Below, one piece after another: positions 42,058-52,524 of a stretch of 64,000 bases of DNA (the first letter of the stretch is position 1; every line of letters begins with the position of its first letter). The position numbers and the translations under genes were made by a program. Under the pieces are notes generated by a model that ran no database searches, had not been told where the DNA came from, and worked only from the letters and a program-made list of their open reading frames with translations. This DNA comes from Conchocele bisecta (lineage: Eukaryota; Mollusca; Bivalvia; Lucinida; Thyasiridae), in assembly GCA_029237695.1 (NCBI GenBank), contig CM055275.1:3722160-3786159 (forward strand), given 5' to 3'.

Positions 42058-42603
42058 GGTACAGATACATGCCTACTCAGTAGTGACACAATGCCAGCTT
42101 ATAATATAGGGAGACATATAGTTTTGTATATTCTGTAGATATGACATATTCTGGCAAAACAAACATTCAGTCATCATTACCCCACATATTGATTGGCAGT
42201 ATTATACATATTATGTCAGACGTAACTTTCCACACTAATATGAGGGGCGATAACCGTGTTTCCTTAACATGTTAACGGACATTGCTATTTATGCTCTGTA
42301 CGTATGTTTTATGAGCAATGATCATACTTTTTTACTATAGTAATCTGTCGAAAATATTATTTTATGCAAGGGACGCATTTAATTCAGTGTATAAATAATT
42401 AAAACATATCATGCCTCATTTGCATATGAAAATAGCCTGTTACCACCGCGCGTCGCTATCAGTAAAATAAACATTACTAAATGATTATATCTGTATAGCG
42501 TGCACTCGTATTTTTTAGATCTGGTGGAATAGTAACACAATTATACACTTATTTAATTCCTATAAAGAACATTGTGTGCTTATTGAGTGGGCATGTACTT
42601 TTA
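42058..42603 (+). mobile_element. D-family MITE, longest copy
   Basis: It runs from GGTACAGATACATGCCTACTC to TGAGTGGGCATGTACTTTTAA. It keeps the D right half (CATGCCTCATTTGCATATGA-AAATAGCC), missing from the truncated copies. About 546 bp. Confidence 0.85.
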
Positions 42604-42680
42604 AGTTTTCATCAATCTAAGGAAAAATAAACAATTAAACGGGTCTAGTAAGCGAATTATGTGTTATATGTGTTACTAGC

Positions 42681-42727
42681 ATGTATGTATGTATGTATGT
42701 ATGTATGTATGTATGTATGTATGTGTG

Positions 42728-42800
<73 letters not shown>

Positions 42801-42819
42801 ATGTATATGTATGTATGTA
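42681..42819. repeat. compound (GTAT)n(GT)n(GC)n microsatellite
   Basis: ATGT units run into GT, then GCGT, GT and ATGT again. ORFs on both strands (CVCV and THTH runs) are microsatellite read-through. Confidence 0.97.
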
Positions 42820-42859
42820 AGAATTGCTCTGCATTGTATAATATTTACAATTTAACGCC

Positions 42860-43078
42860 ATATGTGCCTATTTACATTTTTGAATGTATCAGAAAATGCA
42901 GTGTAAATATTAGTAATAAAACCATGGGCTGCTGCGTTTACTGGGGAGAACAATACATTTGGTATGTTTACAGTTTGCGAGGAGTCCTTCGGATTTCACG
43001 CACTTTAACTTGAACATACCAAATGTATTGCGGACGCCAGTAAACGCAACAGCCCATGGCTTTATTCTTTAACTACGT
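42860..43078. mobile_element. M-family repeat
   Basis: GCAGTGTAAATATTAGTAAT-AAAACCATGGGCTG through CAACAGCCCATGGC. The stem ACATTTGGTATGTT / AACATACCAAATG is changed on both arms relative to other copies. Confidence 0.75.
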
Positions 43079-43109
43079 AATATTTGGGCAAATCTCGTGA
43101 AACAGATAG
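43079..43109. mobile_element. A-family right end fragment
   Basis: AATATTTGGGCAAATCTCGT-GAAACAGATAG. Confidence 0.65.
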
Positions 43110-43424
43110 TAGCTATACGTAATGTGTAACTAGTCAACAGGTCAAGAACGTGATTACCAATCTGCTCATACACGATCAGGCACATGCGCCAAGTCCGATT
43201 GACGGAATGGCGATTAGCGTAGACCCTGATAAGGGTGTGCAGGCTGGTCAGGGACTATGCTTGTAGCAACCATCGTAAGGTACCTTTTCGCAGGCGCCGA
43301 CCCATGTGTGACAGTCCACAGCAAGTGGGACATGTTGAGCCTTTGACCAGCCGAGCTTCGGACCACGTACCACACTATGGTGGATAGTAATCGCTTTGTT
43401 CCTTCGTTCCGTGGGATGGGTCGT
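43110..43424. other. no recognisable feature
   Basis: A faint W-like piece (CGTAGACCCTGATAAGGG, 43,218) is the only hint. Confidence 0.35.
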
Positions 43425-43612
43425 GATCTAGGGGATATGGCATTGGACTTCCATACCGGATGTTGTGAGTTCAATCCTGACACTAGGCATGAAAGAAACA
43501 TACATGCATTGCTATCCTACCGGTCTGTCGGATGAGGCTGTAAGCTATGGTCTCGTCTATATATGACATCAGCTTTTGGCGGGACGTTAAACCCATTAGC
43601 TTTCACTTCTTT
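43425..43612 (+). mobile_element. tRNA-derived SINE
   Basis: GATCTAGGGGATATGGCATT (A-box region) is followed by GAGTTCAATCC (B box, 43,468-43,478) with tRNA-like spacing. The body holds GGCGGGACGTTAAACCC, a tail block seen in mollusc SINEs. No poly-A tail or target duplication was identified. Confidence 0.65.
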
Positions 43613-43689
43613 CCTTCGTTCCGTAGAAACAAAATGAAGACTCTTACCCTTCATTCCTTCGTCGTTTGTACGCCTCATAGAGAAGACAG

Positions 43690-43990
43690 CTGAGACTATT
43701 TAAGTTCTGAGCCATTTAGAGACGAGTATTAACAACCTTAAAAGTATTGCTTGAAAAAGAAAATTCTCAATGTTTACGTGTAATGTTCGTCTCCATGCGA
43801 CGAGTGTAGAAGGAACTAGAAAATGTGGTCTGTCGACGCAATTAGGGCCCCTATAGGTAATTTGAGAAACTCTTACAAACACGGACGGAGAGACAGACAG
43901 ACAGACAGAATGACATACAGGGCGAAACATATAGGGCACACCGCCGTACTCGCGGAGACCTAATTAAAATTAATGTAAATTTTCGTCACT
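43690..43990. repeat. T-family repeat with GACA/GACGGA microsatellite
   Basis: GTGGTCTGTCGACGCAATTA-GGGCCC, TTTGAGAAACTCTTACAAAC, (AGAC)n and CGCGGAGACC are in the same order as 63,765-63,935. Confidence 0.65.
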
Positions 43991-44339
43991 ATTCGATTTA
44001 AAACGAATGGCCTCGACAGAATATTTGATAGATGCGTCAGCTAAATGTATGCTTCCAAAAACTCAGGTTTGAAGAGCGGTGGCCCGTATCTAGTGCTATA
44101 CTCATCACAAACTGAAATAAAACAGGTTCGCCGTTGTGGAGCACCTAGTACAATGTTACATATACCGATGCATACATCATACTTGTGAACAGAGGTATTC
44201 ATTAAACATGTACATGCCAGGCCCGTGCGTATGTATTCATTTAATTGAGGGTGGGGGTGGGTGGGGGTGCATTATCGACGGGGCGAAGAGCCACCAAATT
44301 TTATTTTGCACATACACGGACATATCTCGACAGATTACC

Positions 44340-44600
44340 CTTTCAACCCTAATTAACTGGATTTGATTTTGATATGTTACATTTGCAACCAATCCAATCA
44401 TCAAATGTATTTTTGTTCTCAAAATTATGAAAATCACTTGCAAAAAGTGCAGATCCTGAGGAGACGGCTCGTCACGAGCCGCCTCATCTGGATCTACACT
44501 TTTTGCCAATACCACAATACAGGCCTGTGGTGTTGAAATGGTTAAGAGGGGTGCGTACGCACCCGTCGCACCCCCTCTGCGTACGTTCCTGCGTGCACTC
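44340..44600. mobile_element. W-family repeat with palindrome
   Basis: AACCAATCCAATCATC, GTTCTCAAAATTATGAAAAT, then the palindrome GTGCAGATCCTGAGGAGACG-GCTCG (44,440-44,507), then ACAGGCCTGTGGTGTTGAAA and the inverted piece GTGCGTACGCACCCGTCGCA. Confidence 0.75.
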
Positions 44601-44707
44601 TATAACATTCACGAAACTTGTTGATAGTTCACACACGCAATTCACTAATGATATACATTTGTGCACATGTATTTGTCTAGCGGTCTTTTATCACGCTGTG
44701 ATAAATC

Positions 44708-45175
44708 CATGACAAATGCTAGCGTCTTTTGATATCAACTTTATCAGGCTTGATCCGGAAACGGTAGACTTATGGCGGGTACGCATGAAGACCATAGCCT
44801 ACACACATTGCAAAAGCCGTAAGTCTCATTAATATGATTAATATGTTCTTCCAGCTACAGGAACATCTTGTTGGCAGATTCCATTATGATAGTGCCAGCG
44901 ATAATTTAAATACGAATATATCAGGAATATTTATATTGAAATGGTTTCATTGCGAAAATAAAGATTTAAGAATTTAAGATAGGGCTAAAACATGACAAAT
45001 GCTAGCCTCTTTTGATATCAACTTTATCAGGCTTGACCTGGAAACGGTAGACTTATGGCGGGTACGCATGAAGACCTTAGCCTACACATATAGCAAAACC
45101 CGTAAGTCTCATTAATAACTTATGTTAGCTACAGGGAAATCTTGTTGCCAGATTCCATCCAGTGCAAGCGTATCA
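44708..45175. repeat. direct duplication, ~180-bp units 284 bp apart
   Basis: TGACAAATGCTAGCSTCTTT-TGATATCAACTTTATCAGGC (E-like start), GGTAGACTTATGGCGGGTAC-GCATGAAGACC and CCGTAAGTCTCATTAAT occur at 44,711 and 44,995. Confidence 0.85.
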
Positions 45176-45239
45176 TTTCGATATAAATAGAAAGGTACAA
45201 CTAACATATGTCATATTCATATTACACCTATATATATCG

Positions 45240-45545
45240 AAGATCTTACACGAGTGATGATTTAATATGATATTTATTAAACTAGTTTACTGATTCAGTT
45301 TCATGAGAAACGAGGCGTTTCTTATGATATCAGTCAACGAGTTTAATAAACCTCATATTAAATATACACAAATGTTAGATTATATTGATTGCATAAGCAC
45401 ATCGTCGTGCCTTGAATATGTAGTGTTCAGCAAACTTGTTTTCGGTAACTCGCTAATTTGCATATTTATTGAACTAGACTAGTGTAACATGATTTTTACT
45501 ACACCGTGTTAATACACTGCGAGTGCCCAGTTTATGCAATAAATA
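45240..45545. mobile_element. U-family fold-back element
   Basis: TTACACGAGTGATGATTTAA through CACCGTGTTAATACACTGCG-AGTGCCC. Inner fold-back: TAAACTAGTTTACTGATTC / ATCAGTCAACGAGTTTAATA. Confidence 0.75.
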
Positions 45546-45721
45546 CATTTATCACATTTAAACCTTGTTATCACGTGCTGTAGTCCATCTCATAAATGTT
45601 AATATATGACACACGTGTAATAACACATGAAATCGTTCGAATGTGCTCCTGTTTGGTAAAATGAAGCGGTTACAAATAACAGGAACCTATTATATAACAT
45701 ACATATTTATAATAATTTTCT

Positions 45722-45975
45722 TGCAGGGATTAAAACTATTTTTCTCTGTGGAGATTTTTTAACTAGGTGCGAAAATAGTCAATGGCGTCTGCTCACTGAA
45801 ACCTATTTGATATCTCCACGTTGGCTGCTGCCCAGTTTGATAGTGAAGTCATGTGATAAAACAGAATCTCAAACTCGAGATTTATGAAACTCGTCCGCAG
45901 TTTTATGAACCTCGCCAGACTCGTTTCATATCATATCAAATGGAAACTCGTTTTGAGATGCTCTATATATAGAGG
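45722..45975. mobile_element. V-family repeat, copy 1
   Basis: GCAGGGATTAAAACTATTTT, AATAGTCAATGGCGTCTG, TTTGATATCTCCACG and AACTCGTTTTGAGATGCTCT match 62,952-63,185 in order. Confidence 0.8.
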
Positions 45976-45998
45976 ATATTCATATTTGTTTTATTTTT

Positions 45999-46086
45999 TC
46001 ATCGAGTGGTGCGAAATGTCCATATTTCACTCGTGCCATCAGGCACGAGTGAAATATGGACATTTCACACCACTCGATGAACATAT
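45999..46086. repeat. 88-bp palindrome
   Basis: TTCATCGAGTGGTGCGAAAT-GTCCATATTTCACTCGTGCC pairs almost perfectly with its mirror. A 133-codon ORF (45,884-46,285) runs through it and is rejected. Confidence 0.9.
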
Positions 46087-46381
46087 ATGTCATATTCGTT
46101 GCAAAAATAAGAATATTCTATTTATTATATACCGCTCCATGGAAATTAGCAGTTTTTTTAGACTGTATACGGTAATGAACGTGTATTTTCAGCCTATTTG
46201 CAGTCCGGCACTGCAGGTGCGCGTTATGAATATAGATAGCGGAAGTAGTCGTATTTTCACCGGAAGATGTTTATTTCATCGATGAGAACATATGACTTTT
46301 ATTTACATCGTATAACTATGTATTTCATGGGTAGGTATATAATAAATATTCGTATTTAAGTAATTGTATTACATACATGTG

Positions 46382-47074
46382 CAGTGCAACCTCTCTACAA
46401 CAGCCACCCACGAGAAGACGCAAAACTGGCTGTTGTAGAGAGGTGGCTGTTGTAGGGAGGTTAACGCTGAATTAAATTTTGTCGTCCGCTGTTTATTTAT
46501 TTTCTTCGATAAGTATCATCAAAAACATGCTTTGTCAACATTTTAGAATCATTTCCAATGGAAATGATTCTAAAATGCTGTCAAAACATGTTTATATTGA
46601 TAAAGAAGGCAAAGCAACAGCAGGTGACAAGTGTTGTGCTCAGCAGTCTAAGGGTTAGGTACAGAGGAAATCATCAGTGTACCAAGCAGCTTCAGTACTG
46701 AAGATATAGGATCTTACACGAGTGATGATTTCATATGATCTTTATTAAACGAGTTTAATGATTTCATAAGAAACTCGGGAAATGCCGAGTTTTTATGAAA
46801 TTAGTCAACGAGTTTAATAAATACCATAGTATATCATCACAAATGTTAGATTTTATTTATTGCATAAGCACATCGTCATACATTGAATCTGTACTGGGGT
46901 CACCAAACCTGTTTTCTGTAATGCGCTAATTTGCATATATTTATTACACTAGTGTAATATGAGTTTATTACACCGTGTTAGTACACTGCGAGCACCCAAT
47001 TTGGGATATAAAATAGCGGCTGTTATAGAGAGGGTGTTGTTGTAGAGAGGTGCCCGTTCGGACAGGTTCCACTG
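46382..47074. mobile_element. P-family pogo-like MITE split by a U insertion
   Basis: CAGTGCAACCTCTCTACAAC to GGTTCCACTG. Body 46,382-46,675 and 46,997-47,074 join to the same sequence as 16,789-17,156 in reverse. TA follows the right end; the left flank reads TG, a probable mutation. Confidence 0.85.
46676..46996. mobile_element. U-family element nested in P
   Basis: TCTTACACGAGTGATGATTT through CACCGTGTTAGTACACTGCG-AGCACCC, as at 45,240-45,545. Confidence 0.85.
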
Positions 47075-47255
47075 TATATGTAGTTTGAATGCTATTAATT
47101 TGCAGTATATAATGCGAAAAATTATAGTTATAAACGGTCCGACTCGACGCCTTCATAATGATGTAACTTCCTGTGGTTGAAATAGGAGGCCTACAGATCA
47201 ACTTTTCAATTCATCATATTTCTCGAATTTAGCAAAGTCAGTGATTTAGATTGTA

Positions 47256-47410
47256 CATCAGGCCCGTACGCAGAGGGTGTGCGACGGGTGCGTACGAACC
47301 CCTCTTAACCCTTTCACTCTTAACCAGCAGGCATGTATAGTGGTATTGGCAAACAGTGTAGATCCAGAGGAGCCGGCTCGTAACCGTGGGTCCGAAACGG
47401 CTCGGTGCGA
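47256..47410. mobile_element. W-family fragment, inverted
   Basis: CAGGCCCGTACGCAGAGGGT, GGCAAACAGTGTAGATCCAG-AGGAGCCGGCTCG. The palindrome's second arm is disrupted (TAACCGTGGGTCC). Confidence 0.65.
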
Positions 47411-47890
47411 TTTGGCCTTGAAACATTTATTATTTGTTTTTGGATAAGTAGCTTTTCGTTCTTTTTCTATCATGATATATTTTCGCATTCATTCCTATCT
47501 GCTCTGTATTGTACATTGTGTAACAGTCTGAAAATGATATTGGAGGAATGCATCGTATCGTCTGCTTACTTCACACAACAGATTATTGAAAAACTCTATA
47601 GGGGCCTCAAATTATGCGCATGTGCAGTGAGAGATACAAGCCCCGCGCGACGTTTGACGTTGTAAACAACTTGTGGACATAGTTGGGGGGAATGTTTTCA
47701 GCAAATTTTACTAAAATGTTTACCTTGGCGATATACATGTATTATGCACACTGGCATGGAAACAGCAAGCACCTGAGTGACTTAGATGTGTTCTTTGCAA
47801 AATCGGATCAAATGAATGCGTTTAATTAACAGCTATTTTCATTTGTCCGATAAATTGATTGTCCGGATACTTGGTATGACCCCTGTATAC
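47411..47890. other. no recognisable feature
   Basis: An 86-codon ORF (47,405-47,665) has no recognisable motif. Confidence 0.35.
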
Positions 47891-48340
47891 TTGTGTCACT
47901 ATTCCACTAGTTCTAAAAATTACGAGTGCCCGCTATGCAGATATAATCATTTAGTAATATTTATTTACTGATAGTGACTCGCAGTGGTACATGTATCAGG
48001 CTATTTTCATATGCAAATGAGGCATGCTATTTAATAATTATTTACACTAAATAAAATGTAAATGCGTCACCCGAAAAGAAAATATTTTCGACAGATTATA
48101 AAGTATGATCATTGCACATCAAACAATAAATACAGAGCACAAATAGTAAAGTCCGTTATCTTTTTAAGGAAACATTGTTTTCGCCCTGATAGCAGTGTGG
48201 AAATTTACGTCTGATGTAAAAAAAAAAGATAATGCCATTCAATACGTGGGGTAATGGTGAATGAATGTTTATTCTTCCAGAAAATGTCTCAGATTATGTC
48301 TCTGATATGTTGTGCCTACTGAGTGTGCATGTACCTTTAT
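47891..48340 (-). mobile_element. D-family MITE, reverse orientation
   Basis: The interior TGGCATTATC... runs in complement and ends GTGCCTACTGAGTGTGCATG-TACCTTTA. The distal end near 47,891 is truncated. Confidence 0.8.
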
Positions 48341-48520
48341 GGTTCGAGTCTGTATCTAGTCCAATATAAAACAACACTGCAATATATACTTTATATCAAT
48401 ACACTGGCAGCACATACAAACTCCATAGAAATTTCCACCGCATATTATACTGTCAATTATTTATTGGTAACATAATTAGTTAACGATTGCTTTAGTGCAT
48501 GTAAAGACATATGACGAAAT

Positions 48521-48692
48521 AGAGGATATTCCACCGTACATGCTTGAATAGCGTGAAATAATACACGAGTGTACGTCGGCTTCCGCGCAAACAACGAGTA
48601 AGCGAAGCGAACGAGTTGTTTACGCGGAAGCCGACGTACACTCGTGTATTATTTCAAGCTATTCAAACATGTACGATGGAATATCCTATTTA
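48521..48692. mobile_element. X-family fold-back, well preserved
   Basis: AATACACGAGTGTACGTCGG-CTTCCGCG is mirrored exactly. Outer arms GGATATTCCACCGTACATGC and complement. Confidence 0.9.
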
Positions 48693-48852
48693 TAACTTTT
48701 CTGGACGGCATTTTTGTGTAACAAAACTGCATTTTATCATGTTCCATCTGCGTATGAATGTTGTGGGTGGTGATTATTTTATAACACATACTAGTATAGT
48801 TCACGTAATCATACGACGTCATATGAAACGTAAGATGAGACGTAAATAAACT

Positions 48853-50612
48853 ATAAGGTTCGACAATGTCCAGGCGTGGATAAACGTTTGCCGTGACACT
48901 CGGGAACTGTTTGAACCCCAAGGCCGTAGGCAATGCATGTGTTAGCACAATATAAGGTTCGACAGCATCCAGCCGTGGGTAAACGTTTGCCGGGGAACAA
49001 CCCCAAGGCCTGGCAAGCTGTGTTGCACATAAGGTTCGACAGCATCCCGCCGGGGTAAATTTTGCCGTACACCGGGAACTGTTGAACCCCAAGGCCGTAG
49101 CAATGCATGTTAGCCAATATAAGGTTGACAGCACCAGCCTGGGTAAACGTTTGCCGACACTCGGGAATTTGAACCCCAACCGTAGGCAATGCATGTGGTT
49201 AGCCAAATATAAGTTCGGACAGACCAGCCGTGGGTAAACGTTTGCCGTACACCTCGGAATTCTGGTTTGAACCCGCCGGGCGAGGCCGTAGGGCATTGCC
49301 CCAATGGTGTTTTTAGCACAATAAAAGGTTCTACCAAAGCCAACAGGGCCGTTTGGGTAAACGTTTGCCGGTTGACACTCGGAACTGTTTGAACCCCTTT
49401 AAGGCCGTAAGCATTTGCAATGGTTGTAGCCAACAATAATTTAGGTCCGAACAGCAATCCCGCCGAGGGTTAAACGTTTGCCGTGACACTCGGGAACTTT
49501 GTGGAACAGGCCGTTAGGCCAAATGCATGTGTTTTATGCAACAAGATAAGGTTCGACAGCAACCACCGTGGGTAAACGTTTTTGCCTGACAACTCGGGAA
49601 CTGTTTGAAACCCCAAGGCCCGTAGCAATGCATTGTGGTTTTAGCACCAATAAAGAGTTCACAAGCCCCAATCCAGCAGTGGGTAACAACGTTTGCCGTG
49701 AAACATCTCGGGAACTGTTTGAACCCCAAGGCCGTAGGCAATGCAAGTGTTTAAGCACAATATAAAGGTTTCCACAGGCATCCCCAAGCCCGTGGGTAAA
49801 ACGTTTGGCCGAGACCAAAACCTATTCGGGAACTGTTTGGAAACCCCAAGGCCGTAGGCAATCCTGTTGTTAGCACAAAATTATTAAAAGGGTTCGCCAC
49901 ATCAACCCCAAGGCCGTGGGTAAACGTTTGCCCGGTTGACCAAAACCTTTCCTGGAAACTGGTTTGATTTCCCCAAGGGCCGTAGGCAAATGCATGGGTG
50001 TTAAAGCACAATATAAAGGTTTCGACCGGCATTCCAAGGCCGTGGGTTTAAACTTTGCCGTCCAGGCCAAAACTTTTCCGGGTAACTGGGAATTTTGAAC
50101 CCCCAAGGCCGTAGGCAATGCATGTGTTAGCACAATTAAGGTTTCGACAGCTTCCAGCCGAGTGGGTAAACGTTTGCCGTTGACACTCGGAACTGTTTGG
50201 AACCCCCAAGGCCGTTTAGGCAATTGCCCATGTTTGTTAAGCCCCAACCAATAAATAAGTTCGACCAAGCAACCCAGCCGTGGGTTAAACGTTTGCCGTG
50301 ACAAACACCTGGGAACTGTTTTTGAACCCCAAGGCCGTAGGCAATGCATGTGTTAGCACAATATAAGGTTCGACAGCATCCAGCCGTGGGTAAACGTTTG
50401 CCGTGACACTCGGGAACTGTTTGAACCCCAAGGCCGTAGGCAATGCATGTGTTAGCACAATATAAGGTTCGACAGCATCCAGCCGTGGGTAAACGTTTGC
50501 CGTGGCACTCGGGAACTGTTTGAACCCCAAGGTCGTAGGCCGCGGGTTCAAACAGTTCCTGAGTGCTACGGCAGACGTTTACCCACGACAGGACGTGGTC
50601 AAACATTATTGT
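48853..50612. mobile_element. Y-family 99-bp array with inverted terminal unit
   Basis: About 17 units of AAGGTTCGACAGCATCCAGC, CGTGGGTAAACGTTTGCCGT, GACACTCGGGAACTGTTTGA, ACCCCAAGGCCGTAGGCAAT. The last unit is inverted (50,541-50,612), so the array ends are complementary over ~45 bp. Edge units are clean; middle units (about 49,000-50,320) are full of single-base indels. Numerous minus-strand ORFs are array read-through. Confidence 0.9.
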
Positions 50613-51180
50613 TACATTTCAGTCGGAAATATCGTGTAATTTGAGCATGTATGCAGTTTCGGTACTTTGATAATCTGCTCCATTCAAACAGCTGATTCAC
50701 ACAAGGTGCATGATCACGTGGTTACAACAACAACAACGTCGCCCACTCCAAAGTAAGTATTATTTGATATTTTCCTTAATATGCAACGGATTTTGATGAA
50801 ATATGGCGCAGCAAACGCATCTTCATGAGCTGCATTTGGTGGTCCAGGGAGTTTGGCACAGACTTATGTCGTTTTTGCGAAGAATCGATTTCCGTGTCGG
50901 AGACACGGAAATCGATTCTTCGCAAAAACGACAGAAGTTTGGGCGAAAATACAGAGACCACCAAATGCAGCTTAACAAGATGCGTTTGATGAGCCATATT
51001 TCATCAAAATATGTTACGTAATAAGGACACTATAACAGAATACGTACTTTGAATCGGTACTTGTTGTTGTTGTTAGTACCACGTGATCATACACCTTGTT
51101 CACATATACATGTTCCGAGGCCGCAATCAATTTCAAAATTTCATTGCGACCAGCGTATGACTCTATGAATTATAATGAGT
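50601..51180. repeat. Y-flank repeat interrupted by I
   Basis: GTACTTTGATAATCTGCTCC-ATTCAAACAGCTGATT before and GGCCGCAATCAATTTCAAAA after the I element match uninterrupted sequence at 62,030-62,180. Confidence 0.8.
50701..51098. mobile_element. I-family fold-back MITE, copy 3
   Basis: It runs from ACAAGGTGCATGATCACGTG to CACGTGATCATACACCTTG, flanked by TTCAC on both sides. The apex TTTCCGTGTCGGAGACACGG-AAA is the most complete of the three copies. ORFs of 72-73 codons on both strands are stem sequence. Confidence 0.95.
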
Positions 51181-51687
51181 ATTTTAATCAGCGAGGTGCA
51201 CTTAATTCTTAATTGAAGTCACCTACATTATGACAGTGAATTGTCAGATGCATATTAACTAGGCCTCAACCTGATTACCATATATTTAGTATGTGTGTGA
51301 GCCTTGTGTAGAACATGATCGGTATTACACTTATGCTGTCAACAGACAGGTTGAAACCGATTTTATTGTTTGCCCTAGTTTCTCGACCAATGAAAGCACA
51401 GCATTTCGTCTCAATTAATCACATATTGCGACGCTTTCGTCAATTTCTATTAAATTAATCATGAACTATTGCACTACTTGCAAAGCTATATTTAGAACAA
51501 GAGGGTCCGCCTTGTTGACGTAACTTCCTATGACGCGCATCATGTCATTGCGTGTACATGATCGATTCGTTGTAAAACCGCCAATCATGCAATGATATCG
51601 GGATTTGCAAGCGTGTTAGGGGCGGAGCTACGGTCAAACGTAACATGAGTGTCACATAGGGCGTGGCAAACAAAAATTTAGTTATAG
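51181..51687. other. no recognisable feature
   Basis: Nothing recognised. Confidence 0.35.
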
Positions 51688-51772
51688 TTCACATATTTAA
51701 TTTTTATTAAATTAATTTCTCGCTCGCTACCGCTCGCAACGAAATTAATTTATTAAAAATTAAATATGTGAA
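51688..51772. repeat. 85-bp palindrome
   Basis: TTCACATATTTAATTTTTAT-TAAATTAATTTC pairs with its complement around CTCGCTCGCTACCGCTCGCA. Confidence 0.9.
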
Positions 51773-51894
51773 TTATCTAACTATTACGTTCAAGGCATTG
51801 ATATAAGTGGCATAATGTTGACAGAACAGCAATACGCCTTGACCTTTATCAGAATTAAGTCTCAAGCTACATGTAGTTATCTTATTGCATCAAA

Positions 51895-52150
51895 TGGGCG
51901 TTCGCAGTGTATTAAAACAGTGTAATAAAATGTATTATGCACTAATGTAATAAATATACAAATGAGCCCACCGGGAAAAGTGTAGTCAGTACAGCTTCAA
52001 GTCATGATGATGTGTTTATGCAATAATAAAATATAACATTTGTGTTGATTTAATATGATATTTAGTAAACTCGTTGACTGATATCAAAAGAAACGAGGCA
52101 TAGCCTCGTTTGCTATGAAATCAGTAAACTCTTCAATAATGTAAGCTCCT
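51895..52150. mobile_element. U-family element, inverted
   Basis: GGGCGTTCGCAGTGTATTAA, ATTTAATATGATATTTAGTA-AACTCG and the fold-back GAAACGAGGCATAGCCTCGT-TT. Confidence 0.75.
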
Positions 52151-52524
52151 ATATTTATGAGTTAGTTGTTTAAGGATGGGAACTGGCTGAACAACCTTTA
52201 CTTCCCATATCTCCAAAGCCATCGAGCGTCCTGTATAGTTTGTTTGCACTGTCACGATTAGCGGTAGCTATGCGACAAGGGACGCAATAAAGAAATAAAA
52301 CAACAGTGGTTATCGTTGCCACTGATTGTTTTAACCAGGATACGCGCTGTGGCAACGGCAACTGCAATGGTGTATTGCTTTGTTTGCGCTTTACTTTTAC
52401 GAGGTTACGAGAAGTGCAAATCGAAACCAATCTAATCATTATGCTTCTGTATTAAGGAAACGTTTTATACCTGATCATCTTTTGATTCAAACAATTTCAA
52501 AATTGATTCTTAGATGCGATGGCA

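Noticed and set aside
42661..43013. CVCV / THTH rich ORFs
   Set aside because: Compound microsatellite read-through.
45884..46285. 133-codon ORF
   Set aside because: It runs through V-family sequence and an 88-bp palindrome; no motif recognised.
48649..50606. Overlapping minus-strand ORFs of 75-215 codons
   Set aside because: They are read-through of the Y array; frames shift with the indels and repeat CRTLYCANTCIAYGLG-like peptides.
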